A stretch of DNA of 64,000 bases from Chaetoceros tenuissimus (GCA_021927905.1 BLLK01000022.1:2790001-2854000); one strand, 5' to 3'; shown: positions 49,739 to 61,230, numbered from the stretch's first letter. A program made the numbers and translations. The notes: a model not told the origin generated them from the letters alone.

Positions 49739-52700
49739 TCATTTGAAGAGTCCCCTCGTAAAATCTCCAAATTTATAGCCACTTTTTTCGTCTTTACCGC
49801 GTGCTTTCTTCCCTCTATTAATAATGCTTTTGGTGAAATCTCCAAATTGATAACCTTCTGTCTCTTTCTGTTGATGCTGGTAATTCTGCCTATTAGAATA
49901 TGAATGTGGCGCAGAATTAGAATGGACACCTTGCTGATTGTAATGAGGCCCTGGGTTAGTTGAAGATGTATTGTTGTAAGCATTATGGCTATTGTATTGT
50001 TGTTGCTGGGGTTGCCTTTGATGATTTTGTTGATTTTGTCTAAGCTGCTGATGCGAAGGAAGAAGTGCCCTATCAAACTGGTCAAAGTTTGAATCTTGGC
50101 CGGTTGCAGTGTTGTTCTGATGACGCTGTTGTTGATATTGATGATTTGAATGTAGCTCTTCTTTGTATTGTTGAGTATTGGAATACAAAGGCGTCGCAGA
50201 AATAGACCGAGTACTTTGTTGGTTGTAGTTCAATCCTTCACTAGGCAACGTACTATTTCTCTGTATATTTTGACTCAAATGTTGTACCTGCTGCTGTTGA
50301 AGTTGTTGTTGCTGCTGCTGTTGTTGATATTGATGCTGTCCATGATGCTGTTGCTGTTGTTGCTCTTGTTGCTCTTGCTCTTGCTGTTGCTCTTGCTGCA
50401 TTGAAAATTGCTGATGATGCTGAAAAGCAGAATGGGGCGGGGGTATCGGCTGATTGCTACTGTTGTCATTATTGATACCCTGGCCTGTTGTGGCACCGTT
50501 GATGTTGGTATTACAATTGTCTCCCGGCTTGGTTTCTAGAGTAAATAGAATCAATATGAGAAGCGAAGATCAGAAACGAGGGGCAAAAGTAACTTGAAAA
50601 ATTTTTTAACTCACGTCTTGGTGCATCTTCTCCTACGACCGCCTTAGTTGCTTTTCCACCAAGATAACTTCCAGCCACAAATCCCAAAGGTCCTGCCACC
50701 GCAAGGCTATCAATAGGATCAGATAAATTGTTTTTATTGAAATTACATATACACATTGATAAAATGTACTTACCCTACCATTGACGCAACTCCAGCTCCT
50801 CCAGCAGTTGTTAACTTCTTTTTGTTGTTTGAAGTGTAGGAACCTACAGCTTTCGCTGTTCCGGCGATGAAGTCGCCTGGGACGTATGTATCTGGATCTC
50901 CTCCCCTCATTTTTGCACCATCCTTGGCTGCTTCGCATATTCCTCTTATTGAACCACGAGTAAGATCACCTACAATGAAAAGTGCAATGAGTGAGAATGT
51001 GTTGTAAAAAGTTGTCTCATCAGATTTGCAACTATGAACCTTACCAAATTTATATCCTTCGTTTGTATCAGCATTACGTGCCTTCTTACCAGTATCGATC
51101 CCAGCACGAATGGCATCAGCCAATGCAACACCAGCTACACTTCCAACTCCTAGATTAGTATGTGCGGCAACTGTTGCTACTGAAGTCATGGATGCATCAA
51201 GAACATCAGCTCCTAGAACTTTGATGTTTGTAATGAATCCTGGTACACGAGACTGAATCTGCTTTATGTAATAAGAAATAATTATATCGCTAGTGCAGTT
51301 GTGATCACCTTGATAAGAGGATAATTTCACGTTTGCTTTTGATGAAACTACTTTCCCTTTATAAGAAAGATTAAGGACAATGGAATCTATATTGCATTGA
51401 GGAGTTCTGATCACTGTCACGTTTTTGTCTTCATTTGAAACATTTTCTTTTGGCTTTATCAACGCAACCCAGTCTACAGTTGAAAATCCAGCAGTCACAT
51501 TAGCCTTTGATATCGCAACCTTAAGTTGTTTAATAATATCGGGATTGTTCAGAGAGGTATCAAATGAAGCTTTCAAATCATGTATTTGGAAGAGTTTATT
51601 AGATATCTCAGATAGCTGTAATTGAATAGACACTTCATTAGTACCGTCACTCAATAAGTCTGCCTGACGCGGACAAACTTTTAGCAAAGTATCCTGTAGA
51701 GTACTAGACGTCTCTTGACCTTGTGGTGTCAAAATAATTTTTGATAGGGACAACATGATTGGAAATGGTAAGGTCAACTCTTCTTCATTTGAATCCTGCT
51801 TGAGTGGAGTTTTGGTAGATTGACTTTTTAAGAGCAACAATTGTACAGCATTTTCAATGTACACCGCTAATTCGTTCTTGAATGTGATACGCACATTGTT
51901 AACTGGTTGTTGAAGGGCGAGATTTTCAGCAAGAAAGAGGGATATGACTGATCCTAAATTTGTTTCCATGGAGTTCATATCACAACTAACAGCACTCAAT
52001 GAGCAACTTGCTTTGTTGATAATAGTACCAGTGACACTATTTACCACCAATGATGTTTTTTGTGCTGATATGGTTTCCAATTTTAGATTGAGTTCAGGTT
52101 CTGATACTGAGACTAAGAAGCTGTTGATATAAATGGGAAATGGAAATTCAAACGATGATGACTGTGTAGGATAAATTGAAGACATATCGGTAAGGAATTG
52201 CTGTAAATTCGAGGTAACCTCAGAGTCAAGTTTCTCAAAAGAAAAATTGATTGCTCCTGGGATTTGGAGTTTGCTGTTTGTAAAGGCTGTTGTGGGTACC
52301 GCTGCTCTGAAACCTCCATACATATCACCAACGGTTTCAAGTGCGGCACTCGCACAGTGACATTCCATCAAATCAAAGCAAGACACGTCGGCAGGTAATT
52401 TGAGATGTATTGTTCCAAAAGATCCCTGTATCATATTCTTATCAGATGGAATACCAAGTACTGTTGCACCCTCCTCTACATTCAAACTAATAAAGTTACC
52501 TGTTTGACTGACTGACATTGCAAGTGTTTGCACGACAACAGAGCATGAAGATTGAATGTTGAGTAGTTGGCAATTGGTAAAATTGCACTTCACTTGGTAT
52601 GGTAAAGATAGAATGGGCGGAGAGCCACTACCTTTTGTAGAATGACTTTCTGATTCCTGTCCCAACAGAGTTAACCTAAGGCTGGCTACATCAGTGATCA

Positions 52701-55700
52701 ATTCATCATTGTGGAATTGAATCTTTATATCTGTACAGGGTTCGTTTAATTGAACAAGTCCTGGCACAAGAAGTTCATTGAGCTGTTCAACTTCTACAAA
52801 AATTCCTTCATCCAAGGTTTCTAATAAATGTAGTCCCTGCAACTTCACTCGCTTGTTCTCAACATTATCTAGGATGAGTGTGTGCCCGCACCTGATTGAT
52901 GATTCAGTGGACAATATATTGTCTACTTCAATGCTTGTTGATTCAATCTTGAGCCTAATTTTTGGAAAATCGAAGGTATAAGGAATATTCTCAAAGATGC
53001 GAATCGGAGCCTTTTCTTTGTTTTCTTTTGTCGACGGTTCGTTACAGAAACTGAAAGCATTAATGACTTTATTCAATGTGTCATTGTCTCCTACTTTCAC
53101 ACAAACTTCTTCGGAGGATGTTACATGTTTGGTGAAAGGCAAACTGGACATAGAGGGAAGTTTGATCTCAAAGAGATCGAAAGAAGTTGATGTCAGGTTT
53201 AGACCTCCAAAAAGGAAAGTGGACGGCACCATGGACTGATCAGATAGAGCAATAAATGATGGAAGGATGAGTGACTCAATGAATTCTCCACTTTTTAACA
53301 ATTTAAGTGACATTGATTCCAAAGTATCTACATTTAGCATTCCGTCCTCAGAATAAATTTTTGCCAGCAAAAGCTTCATATTTACTTCCAAGTTTTGATC
53401 AATGACAAAGTTTAAGTCTGGGGCATTAACGAAGACTGGCATAGGTAGTTGTATTGCATCTGTAGCGGTGTTGGAGGAGGAAGGAGAAGAACCAGGCTGT
53501 AAAGGCATCTTTTCATCGATGACTTCATCATTTGAAGTGACACCTGACTCAATGACAAGATCAAGTCGAGGCAGGTATACTGCAATACTTTCATGCCCAA
53601 CATCAATTGAAACACTGCCTATGCAGTTATTCAAACTTAGACCAGGTACACATACTCTCTCAAGAGTGCCAAGTATGACTTTCATCATAATATTTTCGCA
53701 TTGATCAAACTTCAACGTTACATCATTGATTTCTACAACATGCTTCTTTGATGGGTAACAATACTTTGTAGATCCAAGACAAACTTCATTTCTGCAAGCA
53801 TGTATTTCAGACGACCCAACTGTTATGTCCTCTCCCAAGGCATGACCCTCAATTCCAACACATTCAATGGTGTACTCAAAGCCATTATCCTTATTCTCTG
53901 ATGTTTCTACTACTGGATCCTTTTCCTCACCTAGAATAAACTTGCTCCAGTTATTTACAGCCTGAGATACAAATTCTGTAATATTTTGAAGGTGAGGCAA
54001 TGATGAGACAGAGGCTGTGATGAAGTCTTCTATAACAAAGTTCCTGGACTTCGAAATATGTATAGCAGGAATCGCGATGAAAAACTTCTCATCAAGAGAG
54101 GTATTGATCTTCATACCATTATAATTCAAGTGAGAAATTTCATAAGCCGATTTATCTTGTGTCTTTGAAAGTGTCATGGAAATATCGGATGAATGCAAAG
54201 TAAAAATCTCACTGTTCGCAGCTATGCTTGACTCAGGTGACTTTTGCACAACTACATCGAAAGCTGGTAGTGTCACTGAAATCGAGTTTGACTTTAAATC
54301 AATACAAGCACTATTTTTCCATTCAGTGATTTGAAGACCAGGTAATTTTGCTCTTTCCACATTTCCAATCAAAACTTTAGTGGACACGTCTGGCAATTGA
54401 TTATGGTTCTCAATACCAATATTTTTTATCTGCAACTCGTGACCTTTGCTAGGGAACTTGTACATAATTGTTTCAATACATACTTTCTGTGTAGCCCCGT
54501 GGATATTTACGACCAATGCTTTCATGCCTTCTTCTGCTACATAAGCTTTAATTCCCTTGATCTTGAGGTTGTATGTTGACTCATGTTTGTTGATTTTCGG
54601 AGGCGCAACGAGCTGATCGTCTACGAGCAGTTCGTTCCAAGATCCTAACGCTCTTGTTAAGAAATTTGCCATCGTTTGAACACTTTGTACGGATGTAGCA
54701 GTTACAGTCGCGTAATCTTCGATCACAACCATTGATTTGTCCTTAAGATTTATTGTTGGGAAAGAGAGAGAGCATTTTTCGTCGATAGATGTGGAAATCT
54801 GAAGACTGCTACATTTGAGTTCAGATAGTTTGTAGTTTCCGGAATCTAGACAGAAGATACATTCAGTGAATCCAATATTTGCCTTGATGATCTTATTTTC
54901 TTCTTCACATTGTACCAACACCTCAGTTCCACCATCTATTGTAAATTGCCATGGCTCCAAGTCTAAGTTCAAAGTTGGTTCTTGGACCGATTCTTCATGC
55001 AGATCCCAAGAATCTAACAATGATGCTGTCTCTTCAATTTTCATCAGATTCTTTACATCCGATAATAGGCGTTTGCAGGCATTCTCATTTAAAACGATTT
55101 TAGATACATTTGCTTCACCCTTGTTTTGCTTGTTGTGAACTAGAAAAACTTTTTTCATCACATCAAGATTCCAAGTAGCGCCATCATCTAGAATCAGAAG
55201 TGGTTTCCCATTTTGATAAATACCGTTTGTGCCATAAACTTTACAGATACTTCCATCAGCTTTGTACTCTACTGTCATGGATGGGAAAGTGATTCTAGAC
55301 GGGGAAGAAGTTCCATTGCTTCCAGATATAATAATTGTGACGTATGGAAGTGGAAAATTGAAAGATGTTGGAACTCGCGAGTCATCACCTTCAATGTGTG
55401 TATTCTGATTTTTTCCATCATTATCAATCTGAGTATCAAGATCATTGGTAGATGTCGGTGGAGGCGCAAGCAAAACTCCAATCTCACAGAATGTTCTGAT
55501 CTGTTTATTTCCGAGATGAAATTGGACCTCTGTGTTTTCCTTCATGTGACCCGTGATTGCAAGTCCAGACAAAATGCCACCCTGAAATCTGTGACCAGAT
55601 AGACGCAAAACTGATGCAGAGTAATCAAACGGTTCCATCACAGGATAAGATACATTTTCAGCATAGTCATAAATTCCGAAAGATAGCTTGCAAAGTTTGA

Positions 55701-56341
55701 TTTCTTGAGTCAACAAGGTCCGGGGGAGTCGTCTTTTCAATCTTATCCACCGCTCCAGATGATATAGTATTCAATTCTATACTATCTCCATGAATGTTGA
55801 ATGAAGATCCAGATTCGACCTCTATACTAAAGCGATAGTCCTGAATTTTGAGTGTCAAGTTGTCTACAATCTGCTGAATGTAGTTTTCCATGAAACCCTT
55901 CTTCGCATTGGCCTCTTCCTTGTTCAATTTTTCCTGGACCTTTTCATCTGCAGATTCCACCAACAGTTTTTCATCCTGGTTCAGACATTCCCAAGATCTA
56001 AGTCCAATTTTCATATCAATACCATTGATAGTAAGGGTTGCATCTTGAACCATCCCCTCATTTTTCTTGGAGTTTGAAGAATCTTTTGACGAGAGAAAAG
56101 ACCATTGCCAAGAAAATACAACTTCTTCCACTACACCACTAATTGACGCAACAGTATTGGGAGCTTCTAAGCTACGGTACTGTTTGCTTCGTAGCACTGT
56201 ATTCCTCAAAACTATGCGGGCATCATGCAAAAGTGATGATTCAACAGCATCTTGATCCACCACAAAGTATTCATTAAGGGCTTTGGATATTTCTGCAGCA
56301 ATCACCGCCCTCGGCCCCTTTTGAAGGAGCGAAAAGAACAT
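49739..56341 (-). CDS. Chorein/VPS13-like giant lipid-transfer protein with Gln-rich tail
   Basis: The N terminus (MFFSLLQKGPRAVIAAEISKA, then ARIVLRNTVLRSKQYRSL, SISGVVEEVVFSW and IVDNLTLKIQDYRFSIE) has the chorein pattern seen in VPS13/ATG2 bridge-type lipid carriers. The body is about 1600 residues of repeating beta strands. Introns 50970-51044, 50707-50773 and 50536-50614 join the downstream exons; a frame change near 55704-55782 needs either a 79-nt intron (about 2100 residues in total) or a one-base difference in a C run at 55722-55726 (about 2126 residues). The C terminus carries GYKFGDLTRG, GYQFGDFTK and GYKFGDFTRG, flanking a Gly/Ala-rich membrane-like segment (LAVAGPLGFVAGSYLGG) and a Gln-rich linker. 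A role in moving lipids between membranes is inferred from the family. Confidence 0.75.
50275..50405. repeat. Polyglutamine-encoding CTG/TTG-type repeat tract
   Basis: Irregular runs of TTG, CTG and TGC triplets (plus strand) encode a Gln-rich stretch on the minus strand, mixed with Glu and His, in the last exon of the chorein-like gene. Interruptions of CAG by CAA make it less prone to slip than a pure repeat. Confidence 0.8.
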
Positions 56342-56650
56342 TCCAATGAGGTTATTATCGAAGCTTGCTTAGTATAGATTCATGAGTTTACTGTGATGAT
56401 GAGGTTGAAGAGAAAGTAATTGTTGACACTCGGTTAGAACAGAAGAAATGGCTTCTTCACGATCAGAACCCAGATAGTCTTTTTGAGATGAAGCAAAATA
56501 CGAAGATACTTAGTGCGACACCTTGGTCTTGCGATACGAAGCTAAAATATGAGTACAGGCAATAGTAGTATCCAAGACTCGAAGAATAGTAGATTTTTGG
56601 TGAGGAAGAGATTTCAAAAGTGTTTTTGTAATAAAGTCAATCTCAATCAG
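56342..56650. other. Spacer between dynein-tail and chorein-like genes
   Basis: This 309-bp stretch lies between two minus-strand genes. In the dynein-tail reading frame it stays open for two stretches of about 45 codons separated by single stop codons, with a composition that looks coding (for example ACTHILASYRKTKVSH and DREEAISSVLTECQQLLSL). It may be relic coding sequence or just chance in the shared UTR region. Confidence 0.35.
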
Positions 56651-59600
56651 TTACTCTCTATGAATAATTGAACTCAAACTATTCAAGCTTCTTGCGAGGA
56701 GGTCTTCAAGTTCTTTCTTTAATTCCTCAAAGTTGATTTGAATAAAAGTATACTTGTAAACCATGGATTTCGATGCTAGACTTTCTTCCAAAGCCAGATA
56801 CTCCTCGATCTCAATATGAATTTTTCCATTCCTTTCCTCCGATTTTCGAGCATGACTACTGATATCGCGTGTCCAAAGTAATCTGAATTCGTCCCATTTT
56901 TGCAGACCCTCTCGTAATGTAACTGCTTCAACCGACATTTTGTTCATTATGTTTTGAATTAATTCAAGTAGACATTCGTCAGTTACAATCTCATTATAGA
57001 ACATCAGTTTGTTTTTCTTCCCTGAAAGTGGAGCAACAGTCTTAAACATTTCTACGACATCTTTGCAAGTTTTGTTTAGAGCGTTTGTGACCACAATGGC
57101 ACTAGGAAAGGTTTCCAGTCTTCCCTCACGGATGCAAGCTTTTACTTCAAACATGGCTCCATCTCTGTCTTTCATTGCTTCAAGAAGTTTCTTGAAAGAA
57201 AGTCTGCAGGAAGAAAGAAGAGACTCTAGCAACCTTTCCTCAAAGATTTCATTTTGTTGATCCCATTCTTTAGTTGTTTCTTCGCAGACGTTGGAAAATT
57301 GCGAATCCGAGAGTTCGTTGAGTACACCCCTCATGTCTTCTATAGAACTAACAATGAACTCTCTAGACTTCTGCAATTCCGCCGTTGCAAACGATTCTAA
57401 TTCAATACCACTGAAAGAGATGCCCTCCTCTATTTCAACAAGCAAAGTAGATTCAATTACTCTCAACAAGGAGTCCATTTGTTTTCCTTTGCTTTTGTAA
57501 TCTCGAACCTTACGGTGAACACTACGGATCATAGCTGATAGGGATCCTGTGAACTTTTCTATTATACTAACCTTCGTCGTCCAACATAGTCGATTTGAAA
57601 ATCCAGGTCGAAGCTTCTTTTCAAGCATGCAAAGATCATCGTGATAAAGATTTTGCATAGGAACTGAGTCGAGCTCGTGAAGAAGATCGTTATATTCGCG
57701 CACGAGCCCCATGATATGTTCTCTCTTCATAGCTAGTTCCTCTTTCATATGATACACAGACAAAATGTTTGTGGGAGTGTAATAGTTTGTATCATGCAAT
57801 TGCTCAAATTTAGAAGCTTCAGAAAGTAACCAAGAAACATCTGTATTAAAATTCATCGATATTTGTTTGAATTGGAGGCCTTTGGATGTAGAGATCGTCT
57901 TCGAGAGCAGTGACTGTCCGAGGCTATCTTCCACGTCCAAGCTTTCAAACGAGCGAGTCCAATCCACAAATAACTGTTGTTGGTATGAATTCAACGTCTG
58001 CACTATGCCTCTATATGCCAATTCGATTGCATCATTTTGAACTCCAATTTGAGTCGCACTGCAACTACAAATAGAATCGTAACTGAATTCAAGTCCTTTT
58101 CGCAATGAGTTGACCCACAAGGCCAAGTCTCCGTAGCTCTTTGTACTGTCAAGCAAAACCTCATGATTAGAATCAAATTCTCGACTGACGAGTTCACACT
58201 GACGTTTAAGAAACTGTCTAGCTTTTTCTTGCTGCTTCTTCAAGCAATCTTTGATTGTGTCTCGAAAAGCAACTTTCTCGAATATTTGCAAGAGATGTAC
58301 AAATGATTCCACCACCTCTATTTCCATCAGTGCCGCATTGATAGTACTTGAGAGAGTCAGCTCCAACTCAGATATTGTAGATTTGAAAGAGTTAAATTTT
58401 CCATGCCATTCATAACTGTCTCTAGGAGAAAGAATTGGGTACTCTAACTTATCGAGCACGTCAAGCTCAAAAGAAAAAATAGACTTGATTTGAGCAATAC
58501 TAACTCCCACATTACTATCGACATTGGCAAAGGACGAGTCTTCCAACATCAACACAAACTGAATTCTATTCTCAGCTACAACTAGGAGTTCTTGACATCG
58601 TTGAAGAAATGCATCGACTTCAGCAAAAATAGAAGGGTCGTCTTTTTGCCAAGAGTTGTCTTGTCCATTCATTTTCTTGTCACGGTTAATGTTGACAACA
58701 ACTGTATTATAGTACTCCTTCCACTTGTTTCCACATTGAATACAGTCATTCAAAGATTTTGTAGCTTTGTCAACATCTCCATAGAATAAATCGTTGAGAG
58801 ATACATTGGCAGCGCAACGCCTGATGATTTCACTTGATACTCTTCTAAGCAAATCACTTATAGATTCTAGAGAGGAATAGTTTGTAGAATGACAATGAAT
58901 AAGTCGAATACAATGAAGGAATGTAGGCATCAGTTTCGATATATCAGAAACGTTGGAACTTTTCAATTGCTCACAAGGCTCTTTGAACATTGACAGGAAC
59001 TTTACACTTTTGGCTGCCTCTTCTTTACCCGATGACAAAGCACCTGTAAGATTCAGCACAGGTTGAACGTATTTGGAATTTGATCTCTGTAGGACATTGA
59101 GTATGCTCAAAAGCTGTTCAGACTTCAAAACTGACAGGAGTTGTTCCAGACATTCTTCTCTCGTTTGCCAAAAGTGTAGTTCCTGCATCACTCCTTGTTG
59201 CTCCATGGAGTAGATGCTATGATCATGAGAAGTAAGCACTTCTTTAACTTGTCGAATCCAATGCACTGCAATAGTTTCAAGCTGTCGAATTCTTTCCTTT
59301 TCAAAGCCACCACTTTCATCCATCGTTGCGATTTCCGGTATGTAAAGTGTCATCTTTAAATTGTTGCATTCATCATTTGCACTTTCAGTCAGAGAAGCCA
59401 ACAGTCGATGAAAAAGGCCTTCAAGTTCTACCCTTGCAGCTCGAGTCCACTCTCTCTCAAAAAAGTTTGGATACAGTCTCTCCTGTAAAATCTCAAGGAT
59501 TGAAGAAATTGTAAAATCTTTGGTTTGAATATGGCCAAAAATTACCTCGTCCTTGGCATTCTTGAAGGAAATAAGTTTTCCTTGCGACTTTATGAAATAA

Positions 59601-59812
59601 ATGAGATTGCCTTCGGTTGAATCTGGGAGGTTGTTCGATAAAATCAGAGATTTATTCTCATCTTTTGTGAGAAAAAGAGTTGTCAGAACCTCATCATGCT
59701 GAAACTTTTCAACAGCGTCAAGGTGTTTCTCTGACAATTCATCAATGGAACATGAAACGTTCAATGCTTTCGCTTGATCTAAAATCCAATTGGTAAAGGG
59801 TGATTCTTCCAT
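56651..59812 (-). CDS. Dynein heavy-chain tail (DHC_N1) without a motor domain
   Basis: A single 1053-residue frame starting at the ATG at 59812. The N terminus (LIYFIKSQGKLISF...VIFGHIQ; LYPNFFEREWTRAARVELEG, then MTLYIPE) follows the pattern of axonemal-type dynein heavy chains, and IRQLETIAVHWIRQVKEVL, LEQLLSVLKSEQLLSILNVL, AKSVKFLSMFKEPCEQL and IIRRCAANVSLNDLFYGDV match the DHC_N1 tail, which dimerises and binds intermediate chains. Full heavy chains are about 4500 residues with a linker, six AAA modules and a stalk; none follows here. The frame stops cleanly and the next gene begins 309 bp later on the same strand. A dedicated tail-only protein or a truncated relic are both possible. Confidence 0.8.
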   Translation of the reverse strand: MEESPFTNWILDQAKALNVSCSIDELSEKHLDAVEKFQHDEVLTTLFLTKDENKSLILSNNLPDSTEGNLIYFIKSQGKLISFKNAKDEVIFGHIQTKDFTISSILEILQERLYPNFFEREWTRAARVELEGLFHRLLASLTESANDECNNLKMTLYIPEIATMDESGGFEKERIRQLETIAVHWIRQVKEVLTSHDHSIYSMEQQGVMQELHFWQTREECLEQLLSVLKSEQLLSILNVLQRSNSKYVQPVLNLTGALSSGKEEAAKSVKFLSMFKEPCEQLKSSNVSDISKLMPTFLHCIRLIHCHSTNYSSLESISDLLRRVSSEIIRRCAANVSLNDLFYGDVDKATKSLNDCIQCGNKWKEYYNTVVVNINRDKKMNGQDNSWQKDDPSIFAEVDAFLQRCQELLVVAENRIQFVLMLEDSSFANVDSNVGVSIAQIKSIFSFELDVLDKLEYPILSPRDSYEWHGKFNSFKSTISELELTLSSTINAALMEIEVVESFVHLLQIFEKVAFRDTIKDCLKKQQEKARQFLKRQCELVSREFDSNHEVLLDSTKSYGDLALWVNSLRKGLEFSYDSICSCSATQIGVQNDAIELAYRGIVQTLNSYQQQLFVDWTRSFESLDVEDSLGQSLLSKTISTSKGLQFKQISMNFNTDVSWLLSEASKFEQLHDTNYYTPTNILSVYHMKEELAMKREHIMGLVREYNDLLHELDSVPMQNLYHDDLCMLEKKLRPGFSNRLCWTTKVSIIEKFTGSLSAMIRSVHRKVRDYKSKGKQMDSLLRVIESTLLVEIEEGISFSGIELESFATAELQKSREFIVSSIEDMRGVLNELSDSQFSNVCEETTKEWDQQNEIFEERLLESLLSSCRLSFKKLLEAMKDRDGAMFEVKACIREGRLETFPSAIVVTNALNKTCKDVVEMFKTVAPLSGKKNKLMFYNEIVTDECLLELIQNIMNKMSVEAVTLREGLQKWDEFRLLWTRDISSHARKSEERNGKIHIEIEEYLALEESLASKSMVYKYTFIQINFEELKKELEDLLARSLNSLSSIIHRE

Positions 59813-60024
59813 TGTCAAGAGTTTTGGAGGTTTTGAAAGTGTTCTGGAAAATCGTTTTTGAATGGAAAAAGGAATGTTCTCTCCGGCCAGATTAGGGATT
59901 GTTTCGATTCGATTTGATTCAAATTTGATATTCTTATTTTTAGTAACTACTTACACTCTATTCTCTCGTTCAATGATGTATGTTTTGAGTATTTCCTGCT
60001 CTGATATTTTTACTCTATTATAAA

Positions 60025-60437
60025 TTGAACAAGATTACCTTCATATTTTTGGTCTGCTTGGCTGTTTTGACGTTTGACAAGCCTCTGAAAAGAAAACGAA
60101 TAGGAAAAATTCATCCCAAGCGTGCAGTCAAAAAAGCAACTTTGTATCTTCCATACTACAAGGATATCATGGCTTTGCAGCAACAAAATGCTGGTTACAG
60201 AATTACATTGATGCTACTACCCTTCAGCAATTGGATGGGGAGTTTGCTCTTGCGGATACAAATGATGACAGGGTTTCGAGAGCAGAGTTTTATAATATGT
60301 ATAAGCAGCAGTATCTGGCGAAGAATCCTGAAATGGCAAGTCAGTTCCCAAGATTTGAGGACTTTGATCCTGATTCCAATGGATTGATTAGTAAAAACTT
60401 GTGTGATTCTTGGCTTGGGAATATATTATACAAGTAA
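60025..60437 (+). pseudogene. Decayed secreted EF-hand protein gene
   Basis: Two overlapping frames look like one broken gene. The first (from 60025) reads NKITFIFLVCLAVLTFDKPL, a good signal peptide, but begins with TTG and has no ATG. The second reads LQNYIDATTLQQLDGEFALA, DTNDDRVSRAEF (a complete 12-residue EF-hand loop) and a second loop-like DPDSNGLISKNL in which the last Glu is replaced by Asn. A shift of frame near 60085-60095 would join them, and no GT-AG intron explains it. Small secreted EF-hand proteins are common in diatoms. The alternative is an upstream exon with a real start, which I could not find. It sits between the dynein-tail and KCTD-type genes. Confidence 0.5.
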
Positions 60438-60555
60438 AAAAAGTCAAGCAATTTGCGAGTTTAGTAATTGTTGCGTTTACGGTATTAGTATTGTTATTAT
60501 GGGTTTGTTGAGTAATTTGTCGAGGTCAATAAATGAAAATATAGCGCACATCATT

Positions 60556-61230
60556 CTAGGACGCTCTTTCTAGAAGAAAGGCGTGTTCATCATACTGTCC
60601 AGTCCTGCGAATTCTTAAATTGAGGTCAAGAATATTTTCGTTGACTCTCGTTACAATTTCATCTATTACTTCCTTACTCTTATTTTTAAGAAGAAATTCA
60701 TAGATCGTCTTACTTTCTGTAGACTCACTATGCCCTATGCCATATTGAAGGATAATATTGATGTACTTTGAATATGTGGCAGAAGGGAAATGTTTCAATG
60801 CTCTACTGATGACATCGATAGTAAACAAAGTCTCAACGTGGCTCCTAGCTTGTGCATGTTTTAAACTATCAAATTTCCTGATCCAAGCCAAATAGTTATC
60901 AATAGACTCGGGGATATTTAGACAATCAGTGCTTGTAATCTTGGCAGAATCAAATTCGATACCAAAGTACTCAAGCTCTTTGTAAAGAGACTCGGCACAT
61001 TCTCCTTTTGGTAGAGTCGCTTCTCCATCACGCATATAGTCCAAGACATACTGGAATCGATGTCCATTTCTCTCAATGAAGATTTCCTCTTGATACTTTT
61101 CTTTCCATTTGTTAGAGACGATGCTAGCAAGCATACTGTCCGGGAAATTCGCAATAAGCGAGAGAGATACCTTGTAAAGAGTGCCTCCGACATCAAGTTG
61201 AACGGTAGTAGATTTGGAGATAGTAGACAT
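60556..61230 (-). CDS. KCTD-type BTB (T1) domain protein
   Basis: A 224-residue protein. TTVQLDVGGTLYKVSLSLI, FPDSMLASIVSNKW, EIFIERNGHRFQYVLDYMRDG and KELEYFGIE form a complete BTB_2/T1 tetramerisation domain (about residues 8-96), as in KCTD proteins and voltage-gated potassium channel N termini. No membrane segment follows, so this is a soluble KCTD-type protein. These usually act as oligomeric adaptors, often for cullin-3 ubiquitin ligases; that role here is inference. The C-terminal half (about 105-224) is helical with RALKHFPSATYSKYINIIL and unassigned. Single exon; many such T1 genes occur in diatoms. Confidence 0.85.
   Translation of the reverse strand: MSTISKSTTVQLDVGGTLYKVSLSLIANFPDSMLASIVSNKWKEKYQEEIFIERNGHRFQYVLDYMRDGEATLPKGECAESLYKELEYFGIEFDSAKITSTDCLNIPESIDNYLAWIRKFDSLKHAQARSHVETLFTIDVISRALKHFPSATYSKYINIILQYGIGHSESTESKTIYEFLLKNKSKEVIDEIVTRVNENILDLNLRIRRTGQYDEHAFLLERAS

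Noticed and set aside
50168-50404. Leu-rich plus-strand frame that looks like a membrane helix run
   Set aside because: It is antisense to the Gln-rich tract of the chorein-like gene.
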